A DNA stretch of 41,153 nt from a virus. The DNA is taken from positions 1 to 41,153 of IMG/VR virus record IMGVR_UViG_3300045912_000272. One strand, written 5' to 3'. Made by a program: the position numbers and the translations under genes. The notes beneath the pieces were generated by a model. That model did not search any database and was not told the origin of the DNA. It saw only the letters and a list, made by a program, of their open reading frames with translations. Below are positions 29,116 through 37,900 of the stretch, piece after piece. Within the stretch, counting starts at the first letter, position 1. Each line of letters begins with the position of its first letter.

Positions 29116-29480
29116 CGCGGTGTGTCTTTCGCGGCCTGTCGCGCCAGTTCGAGCGCCCAGGCCGCCTGCTGTTCGGCGGCTTCGATGGCGTTGCGGTCGG
29201 CGTCGATGGCCTGGTAGATCGCCTGCGCGAGACGGCCTTCAAGGGTGATCGTCGGTGTCGGCGTTTTGCGCTCGCGGATCAGCGCGTGGGCTGCCGCCAT
29301 GGATCGCGCCACCACCACCGCGGCGTAGGCTTCGCGAAACGCCGCGGGGGTGCGCAGCGATCGACGCAACAGCGGCACAGGTATGTCAGTCGCCCGTGCG
29401 ATCTCCGTCATCCGGCGCATGCGCAGGCGGCTCAGGCGTTCGCTCATCAGCGGGCTCGGTTGTCGGTAGTGCCACTCCAC
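29112..29480 (-). CDS. Tail assembly chaperone, second frame, 122 aa
   Basis: It lies between the first chaperone frame and the tape measure, overlapping the first frame by 95 bases. GTG 29480 stands behind GGGAGACCTGA; an internal ATG at 29447 is the alternative. The product is helical (RLSRLRMRRMTEIARATDI; IDADRNAIEAAEQQAAW). In most siphoviruses the equivalent frame is reached by a ribosomal frameshift, gpG/gpGT type. Here the frame is +1 relative to the first, and I see no slippery heptamer, so independent initiation looks more likely. Confidence 0.65.
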   Translation of the reverse strand: MEWHYRQPSPLMSERLSRLRMRRMTEIARATDIPVPLLRRSLRTPAAFREAYAAVVVARSMAAAHALIRERKTPTPTITLEGRLAQAIYQAIDADRNAIEAAEQQAAWALELARQAAKDTPR

Positions 29481-29898
29481 TCAGGTCTCCCGCCATCGAT
29501 TCCAGTTCATCTTCATCAAACGCACTCAGCAACCACAGATAATCGCACAACATTTCCACAATGCGCGGGTTCTTACGCCGCAACAGCCCGGCTTGCGCGG
29601 GGGTCAGTTTCGGCACCACAACGCCCTCGCGGATACTCGCTTCCACAAATCGCACCCGATCCTCGACCACTTCCTGAGTCACGGGATGCTTGATGAGGCT
29701 TTCGCGCCGAATGCGCGCCTCCTGCTCGAGATCAAACGCGCGGACGCGCAGACGTAACGACGCGCCGTTCCGGCGCCAGCGGCGGATGATGACGTCCTGC
29801 TCGGGCAGGTCGGGGCAGGCGAGCACATCGTCTACCCCGGCGTAGTTCCCCGGCGTTGCGGCCGGGGTGAGTTCGTTTAACATAGCACGCACGTTCAT
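29386..29898 (-). CDS. Tail assembly chaperone, first frame, 170 aa
   Basis: It starts at ATG 29898 overlapping the previous stop. The size, the position between the tail tube and the tape measure, and the pattern of a basic beta-start (VIIRRWRRNG.SLRLRVRAFD) plus acidic C-terminus (AFDEDELESMAGDL...EPADERTPEPP) are typical of gpG-like chaperones, which coat the tape measure during tube assembly and are absent from the virion. The overlap with the next frame supports this. The call rests on synteny and layout. Confidence 0.7.
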   Translation of the reverse strand: MNVRAMLNELTPAATPGNYAGVDDVLACPDLPEQDVIIRRWRRNGASLRLRVRAFDLEQEARIRRESLIKHPVTQEVVEDRVRFVEASIREGVVVPKLTPAQAGLLRRKNPRIVEMLCDYLWLLSAFDEDELESMAGDLSGVALPTTEPADERTPEPPAHAPDDGDRTGD

Positions 29899-30302
29899 CC
29901 GGCGTCGATCCCGATTGTCCACGTCCCGGAGCCGTTCGAGCCTTCGATGCTAAACGTCTGCGAGCCATCGGCGGCCACCTGGAGGTTGCACGAGGCGAAC
30001 CGTGCCGCGGTGAAACTGATGTAGTAGCCGTTATACTGCCGCAGTTCCAACGGCACCGTGAGACGCGACTCGGCGGCGTTGATCAGGACCATCTGGCCGG
30101 GATCGCCGCCCGCCGGAACTGTGCCGTTGATGGTAAACGTGCGCTTTTGACTCGTATCAACCTCGTAGAGCGTGGGATCGCCAATATGCGGGCCAAGCTC
30201 CTGGCTCGCATTCTCCAGCTGCGACTCCCAATCGGCGATCCATTGCACGCTCACATTGTTGGCCTGGATGCGCCCAGACGTGCCTTTCAGTGGGGTTGGC
30301 AT
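29895..30302 (-). CDS. Major tail tube protein candidate, 135 aa
   Basis: It starts at 30302 behind CAGGAGACACGCGT. It is beta-rich, with ANNVSVQWIADWESQLENAS, a central FTINGTVPAGG and a C-terminal QTFSIEGSNGSGTWTIG, the strand-loop-strand pattern of tail tube proteins. It lies between the completion proteins and the tail assembly chaperones, exactly where the tube protein is expected. The neighbouring 30317 gene is the other candidate. Moderate to good confidence. Confidence 0.75.
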   Translation of the reverse strand: MPTPLKGTSGRIQANNVSVQWIADWESQLENASQELGPHIGDPTLYEVDTSQKRTFTINGTVPAGGDPGQMVLINAAESRLTVPLELRQYNGYYISFTAARFASCNLQVAADGSQTFSIEGSNGSGTWTIGIDAG

Positions 30303-30316
30303 ACGCGTGTCTCCTG

Positions 30317-30652
30317 TTAGCTCGCGGGCAGCGTGTATGCGGCAATCGTGAGCGCCGTGACGCCGGAATAGGTCAAATTCAGTTGCCCGCTGGCGTTATT
30401 CCAGTCCATCGGGAACGGCCCGATAATCCGTCCTTGCCCATTTGTGACCGCCACCGAGCGCACCGTCACCCATGCGCCTTCGATCCAGGCCTGCACGTTC
30501 ACCGTTTGTGCACTGGTATGTCCGTTGTCCAATTCGATAAATGTGCGGCCATCGTTCGAAAACACATCGCCGCCCGCCGCACACGCGGTTCCGGCCCCGG
30601 CGTCATTGCGCAGCCCGGCGCGCGTCAGGGTTTGTACCGTTAAGGTTGCCAT
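30317..30652 (-). CDS. Small virion structural protein, 111 aa
   Basis: It starts at 30652 behind ACGGAGGATCTGCT. The pattern MATLTVQTLTRAGL, GGDVFSNDGRTFIELDNG and RIIGPFP recurs in a widespread family of about 110-aa phage structural proteins (immunoglobulin-like beta sandwich), usually found near the major capsid or tail tube genes and annotated as hypothetical. It may decorate the capsid or tube. The family recognition is from memory of the pattern, without a search. Confidence 0.7.
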   Translation of the reverse strand: MATLTVQTLTRAGLRNDAGAGTACAAGGDVFSNDGRTFIELDNGHTSAQTVNVQAWIEGAWVTVRSVAVTNGQGRIIGPFPMDWNNASGQLNLTYSGVTALTIAAYTLPAS

Positions 30653-31056
30653 AGCAGATCCTCCGTATACTGATAAATGGCCCCGGCCGTCCAGACATCG
30701 CCGGCGGCGGTGGTATCCCGATCCTGTTGATAGCGCCCCCCGGCCGACTCCAGCGCCGGGCGGCATTGATTGAGCAGGCGCTCCGCTTCGCTTGCCGACT
30801 CCGCCTGCACCACACACAGCACATTCACCGTCACAATCTCGCGCCCGATAAACCGTTGCACCGTGCCACCCGCATCGGGTGCCCGGAGCACAATGAGCGG
30901 GCGCTTCACCTGTTTCCGCGCTTGCCGCCAGAACGCCTTGAGTGCGGGCGTGCTCTGTCCATGCCATACGCCGTAGAGCGTTGGCTCCGCGCTCGCCAGC
31001 AGCGTACTGGCCAGCGCCGCAAGGCAGCGATCCCGAATGGCGGTGAGCGCACTCAT
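30640..31056 (-). CDS. Tail completion / tail terminator-like protein, 138 aa
   Basis: It starts at 31056, overlapping the HK97-gp10-like gene by ATGA, and its end overlaps the start of the next gene by 13 bases. The predicted alpha/beta fold (N-terminal helix ALTAIRDRCLAALAS, then strands with REIVTVNVLCVV, then a C-terminal helix SEAERLLNQCRPALES) has the layout of lambda gpU / DUF3168-type tail terminators. It would cap the finished tail tube and join it to the head. Synteny supports this; no conserved signature. Confidence 0.7.
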   Translation of the reverse strand: MSALTAIRDRCLAALASTLLASAEPTLYGVWHGQSTPALKAFWRQARKQVKRPLIVLRAPDAGGTVQRFIGREIVTVNVLCVVQAESASEAERLLNQCRPALESAGGRYQQDRDTTAAGDVWTAGAIYQYTEDLLWQP

Positions 31057-31385
31057 AGCGCGTTCGCCTGATAGAGCCGCCGCAGCGCCTCGGTCGTGCC
31101 CGGCCCCGGCTGGACGACCGTACTGGCCGGCTCCAGAAACGGTTGATCCGGCTCGACATACGGCGCGTAATCGATCTCCGGCGGATCACCGGCGATCACC
31201 TGCCGTTCCGGCGCGCCCTCCGCCGCATCCAGGCGGATACTGCTTTTGAGCGCTCCCGTGTCGACGGGCACGATCTGGCGAGCCACATCGGCAATATCGC
31301 CCGCGTCCTGTTCGACGCCCCAGGCAATGGCGTCTGCAATCCCGCTTGCGATGGTTCCCAAATTGCTGCGCAGGGTGGTTTTCAT
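31053..31385 (-). CDS. HK97 gp10-like tail/neck protein, 110 aa
   Basis: It starts at 31385 with an ATGA overlap. The hallmark IVPVDTGALKSSIRL lies at about residues 38-52, and YAPYVEPDQPFLEPA near 75-90 corresponds to the YAxxVExGT...PF(L/M)xPA motif of the HK97 gp10 / minor tail family. The length is typical of the short members. It functions in the neck between head and tail terminator. The family call is good. Confidence 0.85.
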   Translation of the reverse strand: MKTTLRSNLGTIASGIADAIAWGVEQDAGDIADVARQIVPVDTGALKSSIRLDAAEGAPERQVIAGDPPEIDYAPYVEPDQPFLEPASTVVQPGPGTTEALRRLYQANAL

Positions 31386-31732
31386 AGTCCTCCATCCTCC
31401 TCGGCGTCACAGACGTATCCAAGGGACAGCGCCGTGGTCGGGGCGGGCGGCAACAGGCGATACGTGCGCCCCTGCGCCACCACGCGCATCGTTTCGTTGA
31501 CCGTGACCGGCACCGCGTTTGTGTCAATGACCTGCCCACTAGTGTTCAATTCGAGCACCACCTGATACCGACCCGTCGCTTGCCGAGTCGTGTCATCGGT
31601 CAGCGCCGGCTGGCGAGCGACCACGATCCCCCGCACCGCCGCCAGCACGGTGCCACTGGCATCCGCAAGGTGCACCACCTCGGTGAGCAGCCGATCAGCA
31701 TAGGCGCGGCGGTAGCGTGCGGCGGTGGTCAT
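31382..31732 (-). CDS. Head-closure protein candidate, 116 aa
   Basis: It starts at 31732 with an ATGA overlap. A helical N-terminus (AARYRRAYADRLL) is followed by beta strands with GIVVARQPALTDD, YQVVLELNTSG and RVVAQGRTYRLLPPAPTT, the small beta-barrel layout of SPP1 gp16-like head-closure (stopper) proteins. It lies between the adaptor gene and the gp10-like gene, as expected. It would seal the portal after packaging. The assignment is by synteny and fold. Confidence 0.7.
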   Translation of the reverse strand: MTTAARYRRAYADRLLTEVVHLADASGTVLAAVRGIVVARQPALTDDTTRQATGRYQVVLELNTSGQVIDTNAVPVTVNETMRVVAQGRTYRLLPPAPTTALSLGYVCDAEEDGGL

Positions 31733-32076
31733 GACCACACCCCGGTGGTGCGCAGGCTGCCACTGGTGCCCGCCGCGCGCGATCCGGGTGCACTGGCCGC
31801 CTGCTCGGTGCGCAGGCGCGCCAGCAGCGCCTGCAGCGCCGTGCGCCGCGCGCGCATGTCGATGCGACCGGCCGGGCCATCCAGCACATCCGGCTCGTTG
31901 GCCCAGCGTGCCAGGAGCGCCTCGCCCATCATGATGGTGGCGGCCCGCTCGTCGCCGGCCGCGGTCGTCAGCACGGCGGTGTAGGTCGAGTCGGGATACC
32001 ACTCGGGATCGGTGGTATCTCCCAACGCAAAGCGTACGCGATCTTTGGCGGTTGGCAGTGTCGCACTAAAGCCCAT
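31729..32076 (-). CDS. Head-tail adaptor candidate, 115 aa
   Basis: It starts at 32076. The opening PTAKDRVRFALGDTTDPEWYPDSTY is characteristic of SPP1 gp15/HK97 gp6-like adaptors, which bind under the portal; the rest is helical (RAATIMMGEALLARWA, RARRTALQALLARL). It directly follows the major capsid gene in transcription order. The call is well supported by sequence pattern and synteny. Confidence 0.75.
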   Translation of the reverse strand: MGFSATLPTAKDRVRFALGDTTDPEWYPDSTYTAVLTTAAGDERAATIMMGEALLARWANEPDVLDGPAGRIDMRARRTALQALLARLRTEQAASAPGSRAAGTSGSLRTTGVWS

Positions 32077-32086
32077 GGTGCACCTT

Positions 32087-33205
32087 TTACGCGCTCACGT
32101 CAGATGTGGCGATGACAATCCGGCTCGCGCTCTTGCTATCAATCACCGGCAACACATTCGCGGCGGTCTCGCCGACGAGCTGCCACGGTCGCTGCTCGGG
32201 CGTGTAGACCCGTGCCCAACGCCCCGGCGCGCCGCCCGCCTCCACAGTGGGGGCCAGGTGCGTATAGCCCAGCTCCCATTCGGTGGGCGGGCGCGAACCG
32301 GCACCGACAACATAGCCCGTGTTGACTGTTGCGCCAATCGCCACCATTTTGGTGCGGGGCCAGAACGAAACCAGTTGCGTAGCGGTCGGATTGGCAGGGT
32401 CGATCACCTCGCCCTGCAGGCCGTATTTGTACAGCATCACCGTATCGCGGGCGTCGCTGCTTGGCACAGTGTTGCCGCCGATGGTCTCATATTTGCGGAT
32501 GGTAATCATCCCGTCCTGATCGTTCACCACCTGCACCGCGTTCACGCTGTTGGTAATGATATCATCGACCAGATCTGGATGAGCGATCCGAATGATGTTC
32601 GACGCGTTCCGCAACAACCGGTTCTGCGCCCGCACATCCGTCCAAAACTTCGACGTGCTGCCCGCATACGCATCGTTGCCGGTGCGGGCGGTCAGTTGGT
32701 TGCTTACCGGCACGCCGTAGTCAATGGACAATGTGACGTTGCCGAACGTCCAGGCGATCGCGCCGGTGCCGAGCGCCTGCCCGCGCAGCCATTCGGCCAC
32801 ATCCAGCTGCGGCTGCACCAGCACCGCATTGGTAAAATTGAGCACCTCTTCCACCAGGATCTGATTGGTGGAGGCCCCGCTTGCCATCAGGTACAGCATC
32901 TGTTCCTGGAGCGTGCGCAGCGATTCCTCGTTCATCACCACCGTCGAGCCGATCTTTGCCGTGTTCTCCAGGAACGTTGACACGTCGATCTTGCCGGTCG
33001 GCGGGTAGGGCGAGTCCATGCCAACCAGGCCGGGCATAGCACTGCGCACGGTCATGGCGGCGTTCTTGGCCTGATACGAGCGCACGGCGCGCTCTGGGAG
33101 GATCGTGGCGAGGAGATACGCGTTCCCTGGCCGCGCCTGGTTGATGATGCGCAGGGCGACATCGCTGCCGAGCGTGCGCAATGCATCGGTAAATATGATC
33201 TGCAT
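32087..33205 (-). CDS. Major capsid protein (lambda gpE-like), 372 aa
   Basis: It starts at 33205 behind AGAAGGAGATCATCCGT, one of the best ribosome binding sites in the late operon, as expected for a highly made protein. The size and layout fit the HK97-fold gpE family: N-terminal arm (RTLGSDVALRIINQARPG), an E-loop region around DSPYPPTGKIDVSTF, a helical spine (EESLRTLQEQMLYLMASGAS), and a C-terminal P/A domain with IDPANPTATQLVSFWPRTKMVAIG. It is flanked by a decoration-type gene and scaffold upstream and adaptors downstream. The call is strong. Confidence 0.88.
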   Translation of the reverse strand: MQIIFTDALRTLGSDVALRIINQARPGNAYLLATILPERAVRSYQAKNAAMTVRSAMPGLVGMDSPYPPTGKIDVSTFLENTAKIGSTVVMNEESLRTLQEQMLYLMASGASTNQILVEEVLNFTNAVLVQPQLDVAEWLRGQALGTGAIAWTFGNVTLSIDYGVPVSNQLTARTGNDAYAGSTSKFWTDVRAQNRLLRNASNIIRIAHPDLVDDIITNSVNAVQVVNDQDGMITIRKYETIGGNTVPSSDARDTVMLYKYGLQGEVIDPANPTATQLVSFWPRTKMVAIGATVNTGYVVGAGSRPPTEWELGYTHLAPTVEAGGAPGRWARVYTPEQRPWQLVGETAANVLPVIDSKSASRIVIATSDVSA

Positions 33206-33225
33206 ACGGATGATCTCCTTCTGCG

Positions 33226-33852
33226 CTAAATGGCGCGGCTATCCACATAGCGCACAAATTTAAACGTGCAGCCCGCCGTCGCTAACTCGGCTTTATACGC
33301 CGCTGGCACCGCTTTCGGCGTGCCAGTCGCATCGGGCAGCACATTGTCGTACACCACGCCGCCACCCAGGAGCGAGTAGCCCGACAGGCTGTCGGCGGGC
33401 GCCTGATCGTGCGCATCTGTTTCCAAAATGCCCACGGCGACCCGCGCGCCGACAATCGTGCCAGTCGCACTAGCGTTGGCGCCAGTGGCCGGGAAGGTGA
33501 TCGTGTTTGCGTCGGTCACGGTCACAGTTTTGACGCCGTTGACATAGGCGAGGCTTGCCCCGGACACCGTGATCGAGTCGCCCGTGGTGAGGCCATGCGC
33601 CACACTGGTAGCCGTGGCGACATTACTACTCACGCTGACATTGGTCAACGCGAACGTGGCCGAACGCGGCACCAGCAAGCCTGATGCGGTGACGCGACTC
33701 ATCACGGTGCCGGACGGGACGACCTTGCGGTTGTCCGCGTCCACCGCCGTGACGCGCGTCCAATCAATTTGCGCGCCGCCAAGCCGTTCGAGGCTGGTTT
33801 CATCGGCAGCAAAGCGCAATCGCGAGAGATTGCGCGACGTGGTCGTTGCCAT
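33226..33852 (-). CDS. Capsid decoration / head protein, 208 aa
   Basis: It starts at 33852. Residues 1-75 and 135-208 resemble a decoration-type fold (a gpD-like VPSGTVMSRV...GLLVPRS and GARVAVGILETDAHDQAPADS). Between them is an inserted Ig-like module (VSSNVATATSVAHGLTTGDSITVSG...NTITFPATG) that recurs in many phage surface proteins. The place between scaffold and major capsid protein matches lambda gpD. It probably stabilises the expanded head and may display the inserted domain outside. Good confidence in the class. Confidence 0.78.
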   Translation of the reverse strand: MATTTSRNLSRLRFAADETSLERLGGAQIDWTRVTAVDADNRKVVPSGTVMSRVTASGLLVPRSATFALTNVSVSSNVATATSVAHGLTTGDSITVSGASLAYVNGVKTVTVTDANTITFPATGANASATGTIVGARVAVGILETDAHDQAPADSLSGYSLLGGGVVYDNVLPDATGTPKAVPAAYKAELATAGCTFKFVRYVDSRAI

Positions 33853-33857
33853 ACAAA

Positions 33858-34535
33858 TTACCTCCGTGTGCGCAGTAGCGGGTTAGGCACCGCCGACCGC
33901 GCCTGATTCGTCTGCTCCACAAAGCGATCGACCAGATCGCCACCACCGCCCGACCCTGCGGGCGCCTGGTGCGGCATGTGTGTGCCGGTTGGTGCGCTCG
34001 CCTGGAGCGCCGGGAGAAATGCACGCCACTGGTGTTCGGCGTAAACCGTCAGGGGCGTGGGTTGGCCGTTCGGCGGTGTCACGAGCGCCGTGCGCACCGT
34101 TTGACCATCCTGTATCGTCTCCTGCATGCTGACCGTCAGTCCATCCGCCTGCACCAGTTTGGCGAGCGCCGCCGCGTGATAGCCGTGGGCTGCGGCCGCG
34201 GCCATGATGGCTTGCTCCCGTTCCAGTCGAGTCAATTGCTCGCGCGTGTGATCGCGCTCCTGCAGCGCGGTCGCCAACACATCGGGCGCACCAAGCGCCT
34301 GATACGCCGCCCACGCCGTCGCCTGCTCTGCCGTCAACACCGTCGCGCCCGGGGGCGGCAGTTGCGCCGTGACGTGTCGCACCCGCTCGCGCAACTCGTA
34401 ATTATCGCGGTAGAGGTGCTCGGCCAGGCGCGTGCCGTCGCCGTTGTGGCGATCCAGCACGCGCTGGAACGCACTGGCAATCGTGGCGTCGGTCGGTGCG
34501 GTTGGCGGTGCCAATGGGGTCGTGTCGTCACTCAT
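33858..34535 (-). CDS. Scaffold protein, 225 aa
   Basis: It starts at 34535 with an ATGA overlap to the portal gene. The product is largely helical: an acidic Pro-rich N-terminus, a central coiled coil (residues 40-140, with DNYELRERVRHV and ERDHTREQLTRLEREQAIM), and a basic C-terminal tail (VNRFVEQTNQ-type region ending LLRTRR) that would contact the capsid protein. No protease motif is visible, and no separate head protease gene was found. The position between portal and decoration protein is standard for a scaffold. Confidence 0.75.
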   Translation of the reverse strand: MSDDTTPLAPPTAPTDATIASAFQRVLDRHNGDGTRLAEHLYRDNYELRERVRHVTAQLPPPGATVLTAEQATAWAAYQALGAPDVLATALQERDHTREQLTRLEREQAIMAAAAAHGYHAAALAKLVQADGLTVSMQETIQDGQTVRTALVTPPNGQPTPLTVYAEHQWRAFLPALQASAPTGTHMPHQAPAGSGGGGDLVDRFVEQTNQARSAVPNPLLRTRR

Positions 34536-35980
34536 ACGGTATCCCCTCCCTGTGGGATCGTTGCGGTGCTGCCCGTCCCTGCGGGCGCGGTATCGGCCGA
34601 TGCGGCAATGATCGCCATCTCCGCATCGGTATCTTCGACATGCGTATAGGCCATCGCTCGCTGCCTGCTCCACAAGCCCGCGCCGTGCAGCGTGGTGGCC
34701 AGATCGGCATCAGCCTGGGTGAGCGGGCCAAGACTTAGCCGCACCTGGACATCGGCGCGCACATCCAGGATCGGGCGTCGGGCGAGCGCCGACGCCCAGG
34801 CCAGCGCGGTCTCGAGCAGCCATGCAACAGCCGAGCGGATAATGGGCGCGGTCAGCATAAGACTGTTTTCGTAATCAGCTAATGCCTGGCGACGCGATTC
34901 GCTTGACACGCCCGCCGCACCAGAGAGCAGCGCGTGCATCTGTTGCGCCTCGCCCAAAATCCCCGCATACGCCATCTGTTTCTGGCCCTCAAATACGTCA
35001 ATCGGGCTGGGATCGCGATAGACCACGCTGGGCGTCGTGTAGCCCGTCACGTTGCCCATCGTATCGGTGATCGGCGCGCCCATCAGCGCGTTGGTCGTGC
35101 CCGCACCGACGTACAACGGATCGAGCACAAAGCGGTTCGTGCCGTCATGCTCGCGCACGTAGCGGCCTGGCAGTTGCGCGTTCAGGATGATGCGCTCCAA
35201 GAACCCGCCCTGCACCACATTGCGAGACGCCATCGTATAGGCCAGATTAAGCGCCTTCTGCAGCGTCAACATGCCGGGTGTCCAGAGCGGCTCGATGCTC
35301 CACTCGCGCATCGTGAGTCGCCCGCCGAGATCGAGCGGATCGCTCACACGGTCGGTGTCCCCGCCGGTCTGCGTGATGACGGTGTGACCGCGCGGATCGA
35401 GCGCCACGCGCTCCAGTATCGGCGTCTCGGTGCCGACGATGACCACGCCCTCGCTCTGCCAGGTGGCGGCATCGCGGATCACCCCGGCGGTTGCCGGGTC
35501 GGGCACATCCAGCACCAGGCGCGGCAATTGCGCGGCCAGATCGCCGGACGGCACGCGACCATCCACGAGGAGGCCAGACGGCACCAACAATCGCAGCACC
35601 GCCCGCCCCCGACTGCGCAGCGTGCGCACGAACGTCCTGAGCAGCGTCTCAACGTCAGCCGCGTCCCACCAGGCGGTCAGCAGTGCGTTCACGTCGGACA
35701 CCTCCTGATTGTTCCGCAGCATCCGCCACGACGGAGCGCGGCCAATCACCCCGCCCACGTGTCGGTTCAGCACTTCGTTCAACGCGTCGCGCACCACGAG
35801 CGCGGTTTTGATTTCCTCCAACACCGTTTGCGCATCGGCTTCGGTTGGCGCCGGGCGTGGGCCGCTCCAAAACGCGCCTGCCTGCCAGTGGTCGCCCGCG
35901 AGACACGCCTGCCGCACGCGATCATCCGCGGATAAGCGCGCGGCGAGCGCGGTGCGGGCGGCATCCAGGGTCGTGATCAT
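34532..35980 (-). CDS. Portal protein, 482 aa
   Basis: It starts at 35980 with an ATGA overlap to the terminase. Features of SPP1 gp6/HK97-type portals are seen: an N-terminal helical wing (RDALNEVLNRHVGGVIGRAP), strands with VVIVGTETPILERVALD, the helical clip/stem region (QKALNLAYTMASRNVVQGGF), and a late GQKQMAYAGILGEAQQMHALLSGAAGVSSESRR segment before the crown helices. The dodecameric ring forms the DNA entrance and binds terminase. Synteny makes the call secure. Confidence 0.88.
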   Translation of the reverse strand: MITTLDAARTALAARLSADDRVRQACLAGDHWQAGAFWSGPRPAPTEADAQTVLEEIKTALVVRDALNEVLNRHVGGVIGRAPSWRMLRNNQEVSDVNALLTAWWDAADVETLLRTFVRTLRSRGRAVLRLLVPSGLLVDGRVPSGDLAAQLPRLVLDVPDPATAGVIRDAATWQSEGVVIVGTETPILERVALDPRGHTVITQTGGDTDRVSDPLDLGGRLTMREWSIEPLWTPGMLTLQKALNLAYTMASRNVVQGGFLERIILNAQLPGRYVREHDGTNRFVLDPLYVGAGTTNALMGAPITDTMGNVTGYTTPSVVYRDPSPIDVFEGQKQMAYAGILGEAQQMHALLSGAAGVSSESRRQALADYENSLMLTAPIIRSAVAWLLETALAWASALARRPILDVRADVQVRLSLGPLTQADADLATTLHGAGLWSRQRAMAYTHVEDTDAEMAIIAASADTAPAGTGSTATIPQGGDTV

Positions 35981-37425
35981 CGGTAGCTCCGCGCACTCTG
36001 CGAAACAGCGGTCGTATCGGCGTGACGCTGGACGGCGAGGGCGTGCATGAGGCCATAGCGGGCGGCGTCGTACGCATCGTCGCCGCCCTCGCCATCTTCG
36101 TCACAATCGACCTTCAGCACGTCCTCTGGATCGGCGGGATTACTCAGCAGCATCGGCATGGTTTTGATCAAACGTGAACAGCGCGTGGTGATCTGCACGG
36201 AGGGCGCGATCCCCGCCGCCGGATTACCCAATCGCGCGAGCCATTGCGCCGCCCCGGCCTTGCGGTCGATGACTGCTGGCCGCAACGGGAACCCTTCGGC
36301 GTTCCATGCATCGGCAATGGTGAAGCCGCTCGATTCCTTACTAAAGCAGTCGTGCCCGGCCACGAACACCGCCGGACGGCAGTGGCCGTTCCGCGCCAGC
36401 ATCGCCCGCACGGCGGCGGCGTGCTGCGGTACGAGCATACCGCGCCCGGCGTGCTCATCCAGGAACAGCACCGTGCCGTCATCATTGTGCGCCAACAAAT
36501 AGATGACGCACCAGTGGCGGAAGCCATAGTCCATGGCGAGCCAATACGTCCAGTGCGGCGGCGGTGCCGGAATCGGCGGTCGCACAATCTGCGCCGCGTC
36601 CCAGGTCGTGAAAAACGCACCCCCGGCCACGTCCCAATCACCATCGCGCCACATGCGGCCCAGCACGCCCGATAGCCCGCTGAGCCAGCGCCGGTAGCCC
36701 GCATCGAGGTAGCGATTCTCGGCGGCGCTTGCCGGCAGGAAGCGCGTCTCGGTCTCCGTGCCGGCGCGGAACGGCAGCACAAACTGCGTGCGAAACCACT
36801 GATGCCCGATCCCGCCAGGGTTGGTCGTCAAGTAGAGGCGCGGACGCCAGCCCGGCAGGGTCGAACGGATCGAGCCACGGATCATGGTGATCTTGTCTTT
36901 GCTCAGTTGCGTGGCCTCTTCGATCGCCGCCGCGTCGTATTCAATGCCAAGATACTGATCGATGTCTGATTCGGTGCGAAAATGGCCGATGACGATCCGA
37001 CTCCCGTTCGGAAATGCGATCATCCCGGCGTGCACGCGGTACTCGTGCGGCGTGGCGTACAGCACTTTGCGTCGCACATCGTCAAACGATTCTTTACCTG
37101 CCTTTAAAACCCGGCGCAGGAACAGAACCTTCAAGCCGGGCATCCGCTGGCAGTCGTCAAGCGCGATTTGCGCAACCACTGCATGCGTTTTACCCGGCCC
37201 ACGCCGCCCGCCATAGCCGATCAGATCCGGCCCGCCCGCGTGATCGGCCTGACGCGCCACCGCGTGCAATGGCAACTGATGCGCCTGCGCCACGTAGCCG
37301 CCGTGCACAAAACGATCCAACTGATCGCGTGGGACGCCCGCCCGTCGTGCGGCTTGCGCATAGCGCTGCATCAGCGTGAGCGCGGTTGGGCTAGGGTTCG
37401 GTTGTGGGTTCGGGTGGGTTTGCAT
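35977..37425 (-). CDS. terL: Terminase large subunit, 482 aa
   Basis: This is the ATP-driven DNA packaging motor and nuclease. I chose ATG 37425; 37455 would add ten residues with no better ribosome binding site. It overlaps the small-subunit gene by 35 bases. The ATPase has Walker A GYGGRRGPGKT (70-80), Walker B with catalytic Glu YDAAAIEEATQL (163-174) and the coupling motif LYLTTNPGG. The nuclease has the RNase H-like AMDYGF Asp, a central AGHDCFSKES Asp and a final acidic D.DEDGEGGDDAYDAARYGL. The call is very secure. Confidence 0.95.
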   Translation of the reverse strand: MQTHPNPQPNPSPTALTLMQRYAQAARRAGVPRDQLDRFVHGGYVAQAHQLPLHAVARQADHAGGPDLIGYGGRRGPGKTHAVVAQIALDDCQRMPGLKVLFLRRVLKAGKESFDDVRRKVLYATPHEYRVHAGMIAFPNGSRIVIGHFRTESDIDQYLGIEYDAAAIEEATQLSKDKITMIRGSIRSTLPGWRPRLYLTTNPGGIGHQWFRTQFVLPFRAGTETETRFLPASAAENRYLDAGYRRWLSGLSGVLGRMWRDGDWDVAGGAFFTTWDAAQIVRPPIPAPPPHWTYWLAMDYGFRHWCVIYLLAHNDDGTVLFLDEHAGRGMLVPQHAAAVRAMLARNGHCRPAVFVAGHDCFSKESSGFTIADAWNAEGFPLRPAVIDRKAGAAQWLARLGNPAAGIAPSVQITTRCSRLIKTMPMLLSNPADPEDVLKVDCDEDGEGGDDAYDAARYGLMHALAVQRHADTTAVSQSARSYR

Positions 37426-37891
37426 AAGCCGTTTCCAATGCCTGCGTAAAGGCATGGATATGATTCACCGTGCCATCAAGCATGCTCTTCGCCGCCGCAT
37501 CCAGGCCCAACAACTTGCGCCGCGACTCGGACACTTTGATCACGTTCGCCAGATGCGCGGCCTCGCCCGTCGCCGTCTCGGTGCGCTTCGCCACGCGCTC
37601 GCGCCCGTTCGCGCGCTCCACGGTGGTGGTTTCGTGCGCCGCTTTCGAGGTCTCCCACGCTTCGATCGCCTCGCGTTGCACGTAATCAAGCGCCAATAGC
37701 TCACGGGCCAGCGCCTCGTCGCGATTCGCCAGGTGCCGTTGGCGCATCCGTTTCAAGCGCTGGCTCACCGCCGCGTTGCTGATGCCGAGCGTTTTGGCGA
37801 TCTCGGTTTGCAGCGCGCCCCGCAGCAGCAGCGCATCGATCTGGCGATCAATGGCGGCGCTTTGGGCTGGTGTTTTCGCAAGTCGCTCCAT
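37391..37891 (-). CDS. terS: Terminase small subunit, 166 aa
   Basis: It starts at 37891. Residues 22-52 (LLLRGALQTEIAKTLGISNAAVSQRLKRMR) are a clear helix-turn-helix for recognition of the packaging site. A long helical oligomerisation region follows (RELLALDYVQREAIEAWE), and a C-terminal part likely binds the large subunit (LLGLDAAAKSML, a motif frequent in TerS proteins). It sits directly upstream of terL in the operon. The call is secure. Confidence 0.88.
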   Translation of the reverse strand: MERLAKTPAQSAAIDRQIDALLLRGALQTEIAKTLGISNAAVSQRLKRMRQRHLANRDEALARELLALDYVQREAIEAWETSKAAHETTTVERANGRERVAKRTETATGEAAHLANVIKVSESRRKLLGLDAAAKSMLDGTVNHIHAFTQALETAYANPPEPTTEP

Positions 37892-37900
37892 TTTAACGTC

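Noticed and set aside
26947-29217. Long plus-strand open frame opposite the tape measure gene
   Set aside because: Arg/Gly-rich shadow of the tape measure codons without any domain; late genes here are all on the minus strand.
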